DNA from: Chloroflexota bacterium
GTDB lineage: Bacteria; Chloroflexota; Dehalococcoidia; Lucifugimonadales; JACPCL1
Length of the DNA: 44,042 nt
Assembly (NCBI GenBank): GCA_016179765.1
Contig: JACPCL010000040.1
Coordinates: 1-44,042 of the forward strand
Direction of reading: 5' to 3'
The translations under genes and the position numbers were made by a program. Positions 14,127 to 21,912 of this stretch are shown here, piece by piece. How positions within the stretch are numbered: the stretch's first letter is position 1; each line of letters begins with the position of its first letter. A model generated the notes under the pieces. The model did not search any database and was not told the origin of the DNA. It saw nothing but the letters and a program-made list of their open reading frames with translations.

Positions 14127-14275
14127 ATCAGGCTGCGGAAGAAAGGGGAGTCCAGAGGGGCATAGCCCTTTGGCGGGGGTCTGGGGGTGTCCCCCAGCTA
14201 TAAATTCATCCGCCTGCGGCGGAAACCTTGAACCCGCCAAAGGCGGGTTTGGGGGAGTTTTTCAGCATTCTGCTA
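14127..14275. repeat. MITE-like element with terminal inverted repeats
   Basis: Left end ATCAGGCTGCGGAAGAAAGG, right end TTTTTCAGCATTCTGCT, which are inverted versions of the family terminus AGCAGGCTGCTGAAAAA. Inner blocks in order: GAGTCCAGAGGGGC..GCCCTTTGGC, GGGGGTCTGGGGGTGTCCCCCAG, then the TCCGCCTGCGGCGGA palindrome. It ends 12 bases before the rpiB start codon, so the rpiB leader contains it. Confidence 0.8.
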
Positions 14276-14287
14276 TGGGGAGATGAC

Positions 14288-14767
14288 ATGCGCGTTGCCA
14301 TTGCCGCTGACCACGCTGGCTTCCCTCTGAAGGAGGAGCTGGCCCCTTTCCTGGAACAGGCGGGCCACCAGGTGATAGACCTGGGAGCGTACCAGGTTGA
14401 CCCGTCGGACGATTACCCGGACTTTGCCAAAGTCCTAGGCGACGCCGTTGTCTCTGGCCGCGCGGAGCGGGGTATCCTGGTGTGTGGCAGTGGGGTAGGG
14501 GGGTGCATCGTGGCGAACAAGATCGCCGGCGTCCGAGCCGCCGTCTGCCACGACACCTACTCCGCGCACCAGGGCGTGGAGCACGATGACATGAACGTGG
14601 TGTGTCTTGGTGGGCGGATTATCGGCGTAGAGGTGGCAAAAGAGATTGCTCTCGCCTTCCTCTCAGCCAGGTTTTCGGGTGAGGAGCGCCATCTCCGCCG
14701 CCTGAACAAGCTGAAGGCCATTGAGCGGGAAGCCTTGCGGGCTCCTCAGCGGACTGGGAGTGGCTGA
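14288..14767 (+). CDS. rpiB: ribose-5-phosphate isomerase B
   Basis: A 159-residue RpiB/LacAB-family isomerase that interconverts ribose 5-phosphate and ribulose 5-phosphate in the pentose phosphate pathway. The start [18 protein letters not shown] is typical, as are DYPDFA, the active-site Cys in [11 protein letters not shown], the [14 protein letters not shown] block and [11 protein letters not shown]. The ATG at 14288 has GGGGAG upstream; an earlier in-frame ATG would add repeat-derived residues. A MITE-like element ends just before the gene and a strong hairpin follows it. Confidence 0.95.
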   Translation: MRVAIAADHAGFPLKEELAPFLEQAGHQVIDLGAYQVDPSDDYPDFAKVLGDAVVSGRAERGILVCGSGVGGCIVANKIAGVRAAVCHDTYSAHQGVEHDDMNVVCLGGRIIGVEVAKEIALAFLSARFSGEERHLRRLNKLKAIEREALRAPQRTGSG

Positions 14768-14786
14768 AGGCCGCTGCGCTCCGCTG

Positions 14787-14821
14787 AACAGGCGGCCAGG
14801 GCTTAGCCCTGGCCGCCTGTT
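14787..14821. terminator. bidirectional terminator, 16-bp perfect stem
   Basis: AACAGGCGGCCAGGGC, loop TTA, then the perfect complement ending in TTTCTTG. It sits between convergent rpiB (+) and an MFS gene (-) and can serve both. Confidence 0.8.
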
Positions 14822-14831
14822 TCTTGAGTCC

Positions 14832-16115
14832 TCAGTCTTTATATCTTATGAGCCGTTTGGCTCTGGTGGCGAGGAGAAGCACCAGAATCAGCGTGATGAC
14901 GCCGCCCAGCATGAAGGCGGTGGGAGCGCCAAAGGCCTGCGCCAGGGCGCCGGCCATGAACGCCCCTGCGGGGGTGAAACCGTGGTCCAGCATGTAGATG
15001 CTCATGACGCGGCCCCGGTATTCGTCCGGCGTAATCATCTGCAGAATGGTGTTGTTGGTGGAGTTATACACCATCTGGAAGCCACCCTGGATAGCGATGA
15101 GAGGAACGGCAAAGACCATCCAGGAGACCTGAGAATAGAGGATGAGGGTGGTAGCCGCGATGCTGGCAGCGGCGAAGAGGAGAAGGCCCTTGTGCCGCAT
15201 TTGGCTCAGGGAGGCCAGGGCCATTGTCCCTATGAAGGCGCCGGCCCCGGCGGAAGCCAGGATCAGTCCCAAGCCCCTGGAGTCCACGTGGAGCACGTCC
15301 TTGGTGAAAACAGGCATCATGGACTGCGTGAAGGGCATCATGAAGAGAGAAGGGATCAGGCCAACCACCACGAGGGCCAGGGTGGTGGGTTCGTGGGCTA
15401 CGTACTTCAGCCCGTTGCCCATGTCCCTGAACATGGACTTGCCGTGGCCATTTGGTGAGGTTGCTTGCGGCTTCATGGGTGTGCGGATGAACCAGACTAA
15501 TACCGAGACCATGAAGAAGCTGACGGACTGGATGAAGAAGTTGGTAGCCGGGCCGAAGGCGGCGATCAGGATGCCGCCAATGGCGGGGCCGGCGATGCGA
15601 GTCAAATTGAAGGCGGCGGCATTAAGGGCCACGGCGTTCATAAGGGCGTGACGCGGCACCACGCCAGGCACCATAACGTTTCGGAGAGGATTGGTGATGG
15701 CCCAGCCCGCGCCGCTGAGCAAGGAGAAGAGGAGGATGTGCCAGACCTCAAGGTAGTCGGTGGTCAACAGGATGGCGAAGGCAAGGCCAAGGGCGGAGAG
15801 ACACAGCTCTGAGACAATGAGCAACATCTTGCGGTTCAACCGGTCGGTCAGCACGCCGGCTACTGGCCCGATGAAGAGGAAAGGCAACGCCCGGACACCG
15901 CTCACCAGGCCCGTGAGGAGGGCGGAGCCGGTCATCTCATAGACAAGCCAGCCTATGGTGATCTGCTGGACCCAGTTTCCCGCAGCGGTGAAGAAGGTGG
16001 AACTCCATAAGAAGCGGAAGTCGCGGTACTGGAGGGATGAGAAGGTGGTGAGATTGAAGCGCCTGCGTTCCGTGGCGATGGCTATGGTGTCGGGTGTCTC
16101 GGCTGGTGCGTGCAT
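14832..16115 (-). CDS. MFS exporter (MFS_3 / EntS-like)
   Basis: A 427-residue major facilitator with about 12 hydrophobic segments and no N-terminal signal. The opening FSSLQYRDFRFLWSSTFFTAAGNWVQQITIGWLVYEMTGSA and the loop GVLTDRLNRKMLL are typical of the MFS_3 group of drug, siderophore or macrolide exporters. Substrate is not predictable. A paralogue (16738-18096) lies upstream on the same strand, separated by about 620 bases with no other gene. Its start codon is preceded by an intrinsic-terminator hairpin and a tiny ORF, suggesting control by attenuation. It ends at the terminator shared with rpiB. Confidence 0.85.
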   Translation of the reverse strand: MHAPAETPDTIAIATERRRFNLTTFSSLQYRDFRFLWSSTFFTAAGNWVQQITIGWLVYEMTGSALLTGLVSGVRALPFLFIGPVAGVLTDRLNRKMLLIVSELCLSALGLAFAILLTTDYLEVWHILLFSLLSGAGWAITNPLRNVMVPGVVPRHALMNAVALNAAAFNLTRIAGPAIGGILIAAFGPATNFFIQSVSFFMVSVLVWFIRTPMKPQATSPNGHGKSMFRDMGNGLKYVAHEPTTLALVVVGLIPSLFMMPFTQSMMPVFTKDVLHVDSRGLGLILASAGAGAFIGTMALASLSQMRHKGLLLFAAASIAATTLILYSQVSWMVFAVPLIAIQGGFQMVYNSTNNTILQMITPDEYRGRVMSIYMLDHGFTPAGAFMAGALAQAFGAPTAFMLGGVITLILVLLLATRAKRLIRYKD

Positions 16116-16138
16116 CGGTGGTATGTAGCTCCCTATGA

Positions 16139-16168
16139 CAAAAAGAACGGCTCCTCGGGAGGAGCCCT
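16139..16168 (-). terminator. intrinsic terminator or attenuator upstream of the MFS gene
   Basis: On the minus strand GGGCTCCTCCCGAGGAGCC followed by GTTCTTTTTG. The hairpin plus T-run ends 24 bases before the MFS start at 16115. A second hairpin (GCCAGGGAGCC..GGCTGGC) lies further upstream at about 16224-16246. It may end the upstream MFS transcript or act as an attenuator. Confidence 0.65.
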
Positions 16169-16178
16169 AGGTTCATTC

Positions 16179-16199
16179 TACTCCGTGGTGTCAATCATC
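16179..16199 (-). CDS. possible 6-codon leader peptide (MIDTTE)
   Basis: ATG ATT GAC ACC ACG GAG TAG on the minus strand, ending 11 bases before the terminator hairpin in front of the MFS exporter. The upstream ribosome site is weak. The arrangement resembles translation-controlled attenuators of drug-resistance genes, but may be chance. Confidence 0.25.
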
Positions 16200-16484
16200 G
16201 TTGCTTGAACAGCAGGTGGGGCCAGCCTTTCAGGCTCCCTGGCTCCTGTCTATTGTACCCCTCACCCTTTGAAAGAACATCCCCTTGGGGCGTATCGTAA
16301 CAGGGATGTAACCTAACCTCTTAGGCTTGTTCCTCCTTGGTGTTGGATGCAAGAAGCAACGCCAGGGGTTCGTTTGCGGTCATGCAGAGGGAGGACTGAT
16401 GCAATCTCCCTGACCGGATGCGGCTTCTCCTCGGAGATGCCCTTCGCTGTGCTCGTCTTCGGCTCGCTTGCGTGGGACGGCCCC

Positions 16485-16740
16485 TTAGCAGGCTGCTGAA
16501 AAAGGGGTGTCCTGAGGGGCGAAGTCCTTCCCCCGAAGGGCGAAGCCCCGGAGCCTGCCCTGGTGAGCCGAAGCCCTGAACGCAGTGAAGGGGGTAGCGA
16601 AGGGGTGGGGGTCTGAGGCGTGTCCTTGAGTCCGCCGAAGGCGGACGAAGGAGTGTCCCCCAGATACAAATCTATCCGCCGCAGGCGGATACCCTGAACC
16701 CCCTCAAGGGGGTTCAGGGGTGTTTTTCAGCAGGCTCTTA
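16485..16740. repeat. MITE-like element, long copy
   Basis: Left end TTAGCAGGCTGCTGAAAAA (16485-16503), right end TTTTTCAGCAGGCTCTTA (16723-16740): near-perfect inverted termini. Inside are GAGGGGCGAAG, CGAAGCCCCGGAGCCTGCCC, GAGTCCGCCGAAGGCGGAC, GTGTCCCCCAGATACAAAT, TCCGCCGCAGGCGGA and a GAACCCCCTCAAGGGGGTTC hairpin, so smaller palindromes seem nested in it. The right end supplies the stop codon (16738-16740) of the MFS gene that follows. The stretch 16200-16484 has no gene I can support. Confidence 0.82.
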
Positions 16741-18096
16741 GTGGAGCCGCCGTATGCGGGGGTTGAAGAGAAAGTAGTAGAAGGCGAGGGGCACCAGGAG
16801 GAATGCCGCGCCCCCCACCGCCCACTTGATGCCGACCGCGCCTGCCAGGAGCGCCACGCCAAAGGAGCTAAAGCTGCTGAGGCCAAACTCCATCATGTAG
16901 ATGCTCATCACGCGGCCCCGGTGGGCGTCGTCCACCGCGTCCTGCACAAGGACGTTGCTCAGCGACATACGGGCAGACTGGGCGAAGCCAAGCCCAATCA
17001 TGAAGAGCAGGGCCAAGCCAAAGGAGGTGGTAAAGGAGTACACGACCAGAGCAACGCCGGTTCCCAGCACGGACCACAAGAAGCCGGCCCCCCGGTTCCT
17101 GTTGGCCATGGAGGCTATGAGGAGGGAGCCGGTCAGGGCGCCAATGCCAGAGATGCTGGTCAGGAGCCCCAAGCGGAAGCTGGACTTGGTGAGCAGCTCG
17201 GGCACGCTTCCCAGCAAGGGGATACTGCCCATCCAGGTGTACCCCCCGGCATGTACTACCTGAATATCCTTGGCGAAGGCGGGCATAAGGGCGATGTAGG
17301 GCATGGAAAGGAGCACGCTCAGGAGGGTCAGGATAAGCAAGGCCATCAACGTCGTGCTATCGCGCACGTACCGCAGGCCATCCCGCATCTCGCTCCAGGT
17401 GCGTCGCCGGCCCAGGGCCATGACGCCGCTGGGACGCAGGAAGGCCGACAGGACGCCGCCAGTCACTTCCAATGCACCAATAGCGAAGAAAATCGTCTTC
17501 ACCCCCAGGATGGCGATGATGAGCCCGGCCAGCCCTGGGGCAACAAGCCTGTTGATGTTCATCCCCGCCTGGTTCAACGCCACCGCGTTCATGAGCCGGG
17601 CAGGGCCGACGATCTCTGGGATGATAGCCTGGCGGGCGGGCATCATCAGCCCGCTGACGATGCCCTGGAGCACCGAGGTGAGGAGCAGGAACTCCACACC
17701 CGTGCTTCTGTCCAGGCTAATGACGCCAAAGACGATGCCAAGGCCCGTGGCGAAGGCCACCGCGGCCAAGGCCCACTGGCCGTCTCGCAGGATGCGTTTC
17801 TTGGGTACCCGGTCCGCCATGACGCCGCCGAAAAGGGAGAGCAGCAGCATGGGGACAGCATTGGCCAGGCCCATGAGGCCCAGCATCGCGTAGGAGTTGG
17901 TGAGCTCGTAGATAAGCCAGGCGCGGGCCACCATCTGCATGTTCATGGCGGCCATCTGGGCCATGATGGCAGACCAGAAGAGCCGGTACTGGGGGACCTG
18001 GAAGGAGTCAAAGGTGCGGGATCGCCGCCCGGCAACTGTTGCCTCCGCCGCGGGTGGCGCTGCCGTTAACGTGTGGTTGCTCATATTCTCCTGCAT
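16738..18096 (-). CDS. MFS exporter (MFS_3 type), second paralogue
   Basis: A 452-residue major facilitator of the same group as its neighbour: QVPQYRLFWSAIMAQMAAMNMQMVARAWLIYELTNSYAMLG, the loop GGVMADRVPKKRIL, and DAVDDAHRGRVMSIYMMEFG in the second half. About 12 membrane segments. Probable efflux of a small molecule; substrate unknown. Start is taken at ATG 18096; an alternative ATG at 18084 (MSNHTLTAAPP) has a GGAG site that is rather close. The stop codon lies in the terminal repeat of a MITE-like element, so the original C-terminus may have been altered. Confidence 0.85.
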   Translation of the reverse strand: MQENMSNHTLTAAPPAAEATVAGRRSRTFDSFQVPQYRLFWSAIMAQMAAMNMQMVARAWLIYELTNSYAMLGLMGLANAVPMLLLSLFGGVMADRVPKKRILRDGQWALAAVAFATGLGIVFGVISLDRSTGVEFLLLTSVLQGIVSGLMMPARQAIIPEIVGPARLMNAVALNQAGMNINRLVAPGLAGLIIAILGVKTIFFAIGALEVTGGVLSAFLRPSGVMALGRRRTWSEMRDGLRYVRDSTTLMALLILTLLSVLLSMPYIALMPAFAKDIQVVHAGGYTWMGSIPLLGSVPELLTKSSFRLGLLTSISGIGALTGSLLIASMANRNRGAGFLWSVLGTGVALVVYSFTTSFGLALLFMIGLGFAQSARMSLSNVLVQDAVDDAHRGRVMSIYMMEFGLSSFSSFGVALLAGAVGIKWAVGGAAFLLVPLAFYYFLFNPRIRRLH

Positions 18097-18256
18097 GAAG
18101 AAGGCCTTCTGGCCCTTTGCCAGACGGCGCGTTAACGGCTATTGTATTCCTTGCGTCGTTGGCCTTCAAGGGCGTGGGCCGGCCAAGGGCGCTCTGGGCA
18201 TCCTCGGTCTGGGGCGCCAGGGGCCTGTCTGATGAAGGACGGCCTCAAGGGAAAGC

Positions 18257-18448
18257 TAGCAGGGTGATGAAAAAGGGGGGTCAGAGGGGCGAACCCCCCG
18301 GAGCCTGCCCTGAGTCCGCCGAAGGCGGACGAAGGGGCGGTCCGCCTGCAGCGGATGGGGGTGCCCCCCAGATACAAATTCATCCGCCTGCGGCGGATAC
18401 CTTGAACCAGCCTGCGGCGGGTTGGGGGTGTTTTTCAGCAGCCTGCTC
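18257..18448. repeat. MITE-like element
   Basis: Left end TAGCAGGGTGATGAAAAA, right end TTTTTCAGCAGCCTGCT (18431-18447). Inner blocks match the other copies: CAGAGGGGCGAA, GAGTCCGCCGAAGGCGGAC, GTGCCCCCCAGATACAAATT, TCCGCCTGCGGCGGATACC and CAGCCTGCGGCGGGTT. It ends 18 bases before the SDR start codon. Confidence 0.82.
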
Positions 18449-18465
18449 AGGAGAAAGAGGGGAGT

Positions 18466-19254
18466 ATGAACATACCCGAGTACGATATCACAGGCCGGAA
18501 GGTGCTGCTCGTTGGGGCGGCTCGCGGCATAGGGAAGGGCATTGCCCTTGTCCTGGCCGAGGCGGGAGCGGAGGTGGCCATCGCTTCCCTGAACCTGAAG
18601 AGCGCCAGCGCCGCAGCCAGCGAGGTACTGGCTCTTGGCGGCAAGGCTGCGGCCTACGGCGCGGACGCCACCAAGGCGGGTGACATGGAGCGTTTGGCAA
18701 AGGAGGTGGCAGACTCCTTTGGCCCGCTGGACGCGCTGGTGAACTGCGTGGGGGATGCGATTGGGAAGCCGGTGGTGCGAAGGCCGGGCCAGACGGAGGA
18801 GGGGATGACGGAGGAGGAGTGGCGCTTTATCCTGGACGTGAATCTGACCCAAGCCTTCACGGGCTGCCGGGCCTTTGGCCCACACTTCCTGAGTCGGCGG
18901 CGCGGCTCCGTCATCAACGTGTCCGGCATCGCCGCCTTCAGGGCTGGCGCGGCGCGTTCCGCTTACGCTGCCGCCAAGGCGGGCGTCGTTCAGTTTACTG
19001 AGGCTATGGCCCTGGAGTGGGCGCCCTACCACGTGCGGGTGAACTCTATCGCGCCCGGCTCCTTCCCTGACCCGGCACAGATGTCGGCTGAGGAGTTCCG
19101 TCAGCGGGACGCCCAGGCCGTATCGCGCGCGCCACTGGGCCGCGTGGGACGCCTGCGGGAGGTTGGCCTGCTGGCGCTGTACCTGGCCTCGGACGCCTCT
19201 GCCTACGTCACCGGCCAGACCTGGTGTATAGACGGTGGGGCGAGCGTGGCCTGA
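18466..19254 (+). CDS. short-chain dehydrogenase/reductase
   Basis: A 262-residue classical SDR, an NAD(P)-dependent oxidoreductase. Cofactor motif is GAARGIGKG near residue 19, then NCVG (the NNAG position), catalytic Ser in INVSG, and Tyr-x-x-x-Lys in AYAAAKAG, with PG motif RVNSIAPGSFPD and C-terminal TGQTWCIDGGAS. Substrate cannot be told; the sequence resembles 3-oxoacyl-ACP reductase-like members. ATG at 18466 has AGAGGGGAG upstream. It lies alone on the plus strand between repeats and is followed by a hairpin shared with the converging gene. Confidence 0.9.
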   Translation: MNIPEYDITGRKVLLVGAARGIGKGIALVLAEAGAEVAIASLNLKSASAAASEVLALGGKAAAYGADATKAGDMERLAKEVADSFGPLDALVNCVGDAIGKPVVRRPGQTEEGMTEEEWRFILDVNLTQAFTGCRAFGPHFLSRRRGSVINVSGIAAFRAGAARSAYAAAKAGVVQFTEAMALEWAPYHVRVNSIAPGSFPDPAQMSAEEFRQRDAQAVSRAPLGRVGRLREVGLLALYLASDASAYVTGQTWCIDGGASVA

Positions 19255-19266
19255 CGCAGCGCCGTC

Positions 19267-19293
19267 GTAGGGGCGAGGTTACCTCGCCCCTAC
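19267..19293. terminator. hairpin between convergent genes
   Basis: GTAGGGGCGAGG, loop TTA, CCTCGCCCCTAC: a perfect 12-bp stem between the SDR stop (+) and the lipoprotein stop (-). Likely a shared terminator; GTAGGGGCGA-type hairpins are also common dispersed units in such genomes. Confidence 0.65.
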
Positions 19294-19309
19294 ATTGTTC
19301 ATGGCGCCT

Positions 19310-21541
19310 TCATCTCGCCGCCAGGGAGACTCCCTTCAGGTCCACCATGCCAAAGGGGGAGAAAACCAGCCCCTTCACGTAGGGCTTTACCAGGGAGTAG
19401 TCCCGTCCAAAGTACAGGGGTATGGCAGCGGCGTCCTGCACCATCAGGGCCTCCGCCTGTTGGTAGAGTTGCACGCGCTGCTCCCGGTCCGGTTCAATGC
19501 GGGCCTTGTCCAGGAGGGCGTCCACCTCTTTGCTGCTGTACTTGCCCACGTTGTTCTGGACGCCGCTGTGGAAGAGGACGTCCAGGAAGTTGTGGGGGTC
19601 AGGGTAGTCTGCTATCCAGCCGTAGTCAAAGATGTGGCCGATTCGTATGATGTCGGGCAGCAGATAGAAGTAGTTACTGCCGGATACAAGCGTCGGCTCC
19701 ACCTGCACACCCAGATTTGCTTTCCACATGTTCGCCAGGGCGGTGACAAGAGCGGAAGGTCCGGTGGTGCCTGTGGTGAGGTAGACGATCCGGGGCAGCC
19801 CCTCGGGCCCCTTGAAGGAGGACTGGGCCAGCAGCTCCTTGGCCTTGGCGGGATCAAAGGGTATGGGGGGAACCGCAGGGTTGTATCCGGGGAGGCCCGT
19901 CGGCATAAACCCCTGGGAAAGGGTCTGGGAGTCGCTATAGATGTCCGTAAGCAGCTTCTGGCGGTCTGTGGCCATAAGGAAGGCGCGGCGCACCAGGGGG
20001 TCGTTGAAGGGAGGCTTGTCTGAGGCAAGCCCAACGTAGAAGAGGCTGAGCTCCGGCGTCTCCACCATCTCCTTGGATAGGGGGTTGGCGGGGGCCCGTA
20101 TTTCGGACAGCTCGTCAGGGAAGACGTGGGCAATATCAATCTCTCCCGTCTTGTACATCTGGGTAGGGACGCCGCCGAAGAGGTAGAAGGCCACGTGGGG
20201 AACGGCGGGCGGCACACCGTAGAAGTCCTTGTTGGCGTCCAGGACAAGGAGCCTGCCCGGCTCCCAGGTGTTCATGCTAAAAGGGCCAGTGGCGTTGGGC
20301 GTCAGCCACCAGGGCGCGAGAGAACCGGTGGAGGCCTCAACATTGCTCCTGTCCACCAGAAAGGCCACGGGGTGGGAGAGCTTGGCCAGGAAGTAGGCCT
20401 TGGGGGCGTCTATGGTGACCTTCAGGGTGGCCTCGTTCACCACCTCCACGCCACTGATCTCCGTGGCTTTGCCCTGGATGACGTCGGCGACGCCAACGAT
20501 GTCGTCCAGATAAGTGCCCACGGTGGGAGAAGCTATGGGGGACAGGGTATGGCCCGCCGCCCGCTCCCAGGAGTATTTGACGTCCTGGGCGGTTACCTTG
20601 CGGCCATCGTGGAACCGGGCATTCTCCCGCAGGGTGAAGGTGTAGACGGTCCCGTCGCCGGAGACCTCCCATCCCTTGGCGACCTCCGCCTTCAGGGCCA
20701 GGTCCGGGCCAAAGGAGATGAGGCCGCTGTACAGCTGCATGATGTACTGGATGGACTGGCTCTCCTGCGCAATGGCGGGGTCAAGGGTCAGGGGGCCGTC
20801 GTCAAAATACAACGTAAGGGCCTGGCTGCGGGGGATGCCCAGGGGGGTTGGCTCCTGGGGGTGCAAGCTGTAGAAGGTGGCCTGGATAGCTTGGGCGTTG
20901 GCCTGGAACTCCTGCTGGGCCCCCTCTAGCAGCATCACAAAGCTCCTGCTGTCCTTGGAGGTGGTCTGGAGGAGGCCCTGGCTCAGGCCGCTAGCGGTGC
21001 GCCACTGGAAGGCGATCTGAAAGGCGGGATCGCCGCCAAGGAGCGTGACCTCCCGCTCCTCCAGTGTCCGGAACCCTTCCCGGTCGGTGAACTGCGGCAG
21101 GAGGTTGTCGGCTACGGCGTCGGCAGGCGTCATCTCGGAGTTGTAGATAAGGGAAACGATGCCCTGGATGGGCGCGCTGGCAGCAGCTCCGGGGCCGCTG
21201 ATAAAGGCGAGCTGCGGCGGGTTGCCCTGGGTCTCTTCTACCTTCCACTCTTTAGGATAGCGCAGGGTAAAACCAAAGGACTGGTCTTTGTAGGTTGCAA
21301 AGGAGTCTGGCACGCTAATCGGTGGGGCTGTGGGGGTGGGGGAAGGCCGTGCGGGCGTGGGCGAAGGGGTAGCTGTAGCGGTCGCTGTTGGCGCTGGCGT
21401 TGGGGATGGCGTGGATGTAGCGGTCGCCGTGGGAGTAGCGGTGGGGGTGGGGGATGGGGTTGGGGTTGGCTCAGGGGCGCTGCAAGCCGCGGCGAGCAGA
21501 CCACTAGCGAGGAGAAGTGCCAGAATGCGCGTCGTCTTCAA
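19310..21541 (-). CDS. lipoprotein with PsbP-like domain fused to a family 5 solute-binding protein
   Basis: The likely start is TTG at 21541, with GGAGG five bases upstream, giving MKTTRILALLLASGLLAAAC, a clean lipoprotein signal with lipobox LAAC; in-frame ATGs lie upstream (to 21562). A Pro/Thr-rich stretch of about 60 residues follows as a wall-type linker. Next comes a domain of about 150 residues (SFGFTLRYPKEWKVEE ..) like PsbP/DUF1795 proteins, then a peptide/nickel-type SBP_bac_5 domain: LDPAIAQESQSIQYIMQLYSG, FHDGRKVTAQDVKYSWE and NDPLVRRAFLMATDRQKLL in normal order. It should bind a peptide or similar solute outside the membrane. No permease gene is adjacent on this strand; the transporter operon on the other strand starts 350 bases away, divergently. 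Confidence 0.85.
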   Translation of the reverse strand: MKTTRILALLLASGLLAAACSAPEPTPTPSPTPTATPTATATSTPSPTPAPTATATATPSPTPARPSPTPTAPPISVPDSFATYKDQSFGFTLRYPKEWKVEETQGNPPQLAFISGPGAAASAPIQGIVSLIYNSEMTPADAVADNLLPQFTDREGFRTLEEREVTLLGGDPAFQIAFQWRTASGLSQGLLQTTSKDSRSFVMLLEGAQQEFQANAQAIQATFYSLHPQEPTPLGIPRSQALTLYFDDGPLTLDPAIAQESQSIQYIMQLYSGLISFGPDLALKAEVAKGWEVSGDGTVYTFTLRENARFHDGRKVTAQDVKYSWERAAGHTLSPIASPTVGTYLDDIVGVADVIQGKATEISGVEVVNEATLKVTIDAPKAYFLAKLSHPVAFLVDRSNVEASTGSLAPWWLTPNATGPFSMNTWEPGRLLVLDANKDFYGVPPAVPHVAFYLFGGVPTQMYKTGEIDIAHVFPDELSEIRAPANPLSKEMVETPELSLFYVGLASDKPPFNDPLVRRAFLMATDRQKLLTDIYSDSQTLSQGFMPTGLPGYNPAVPPIPFDPAKAKELLAQSSFKGPEGLPRIVYLTTGTTGPSALVTALANMWKANLGVQVEPTLVSGSNYFYLLPDIIRIGHIFDYGWIADYPDPHNFLDVLFHSGVQNNVGKYSSKEVDALLDKARIEPDREQRVQLYQQAEALMVQDAAAIPLYFGRDYSLVKPYVKGLVFSPFGMVDLKGVSLAAR

Positions 21542-21912
21542 TGTGTCCTCCATGGGGGGCATGGCAACAATCGCCAGGGGAACCCCTTCCGCTAGGATAC
21601 CAGATAGTGACGTGCCTGGAAATGACAGGGAGAGATGGGTTCCGTTCGCTTGAGGTTGAAACTGCCGTCCCTTAAACGCGGGGCGTCATGCCGCAGCCTT
21701 CAGACTGCGGAACCGTCAACCGAAGGCAAACGGAACTGGCTGATACTCATTCGGAAGGACGTGTTGGACGTATTCATACAGGCTGAGGGAATGGTATGCT
21801 ATACCGCAATTTGGTTGGGTCCCGCTGCGACCGAGCGCTCCCAAGGGGTTGGGTCTCCTTGCTGGACGCGGCGCCGCCTCAAGAGGCGTTCTCACCAGGA
21901 AGGCGATCAGAT

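Noticed and set aside
16115-16250. T-box riboswitch upstream of the MFS gene
   Set aside because: No T-box sequence or antiterminator pattern is visible; only hairpins and a terminator.
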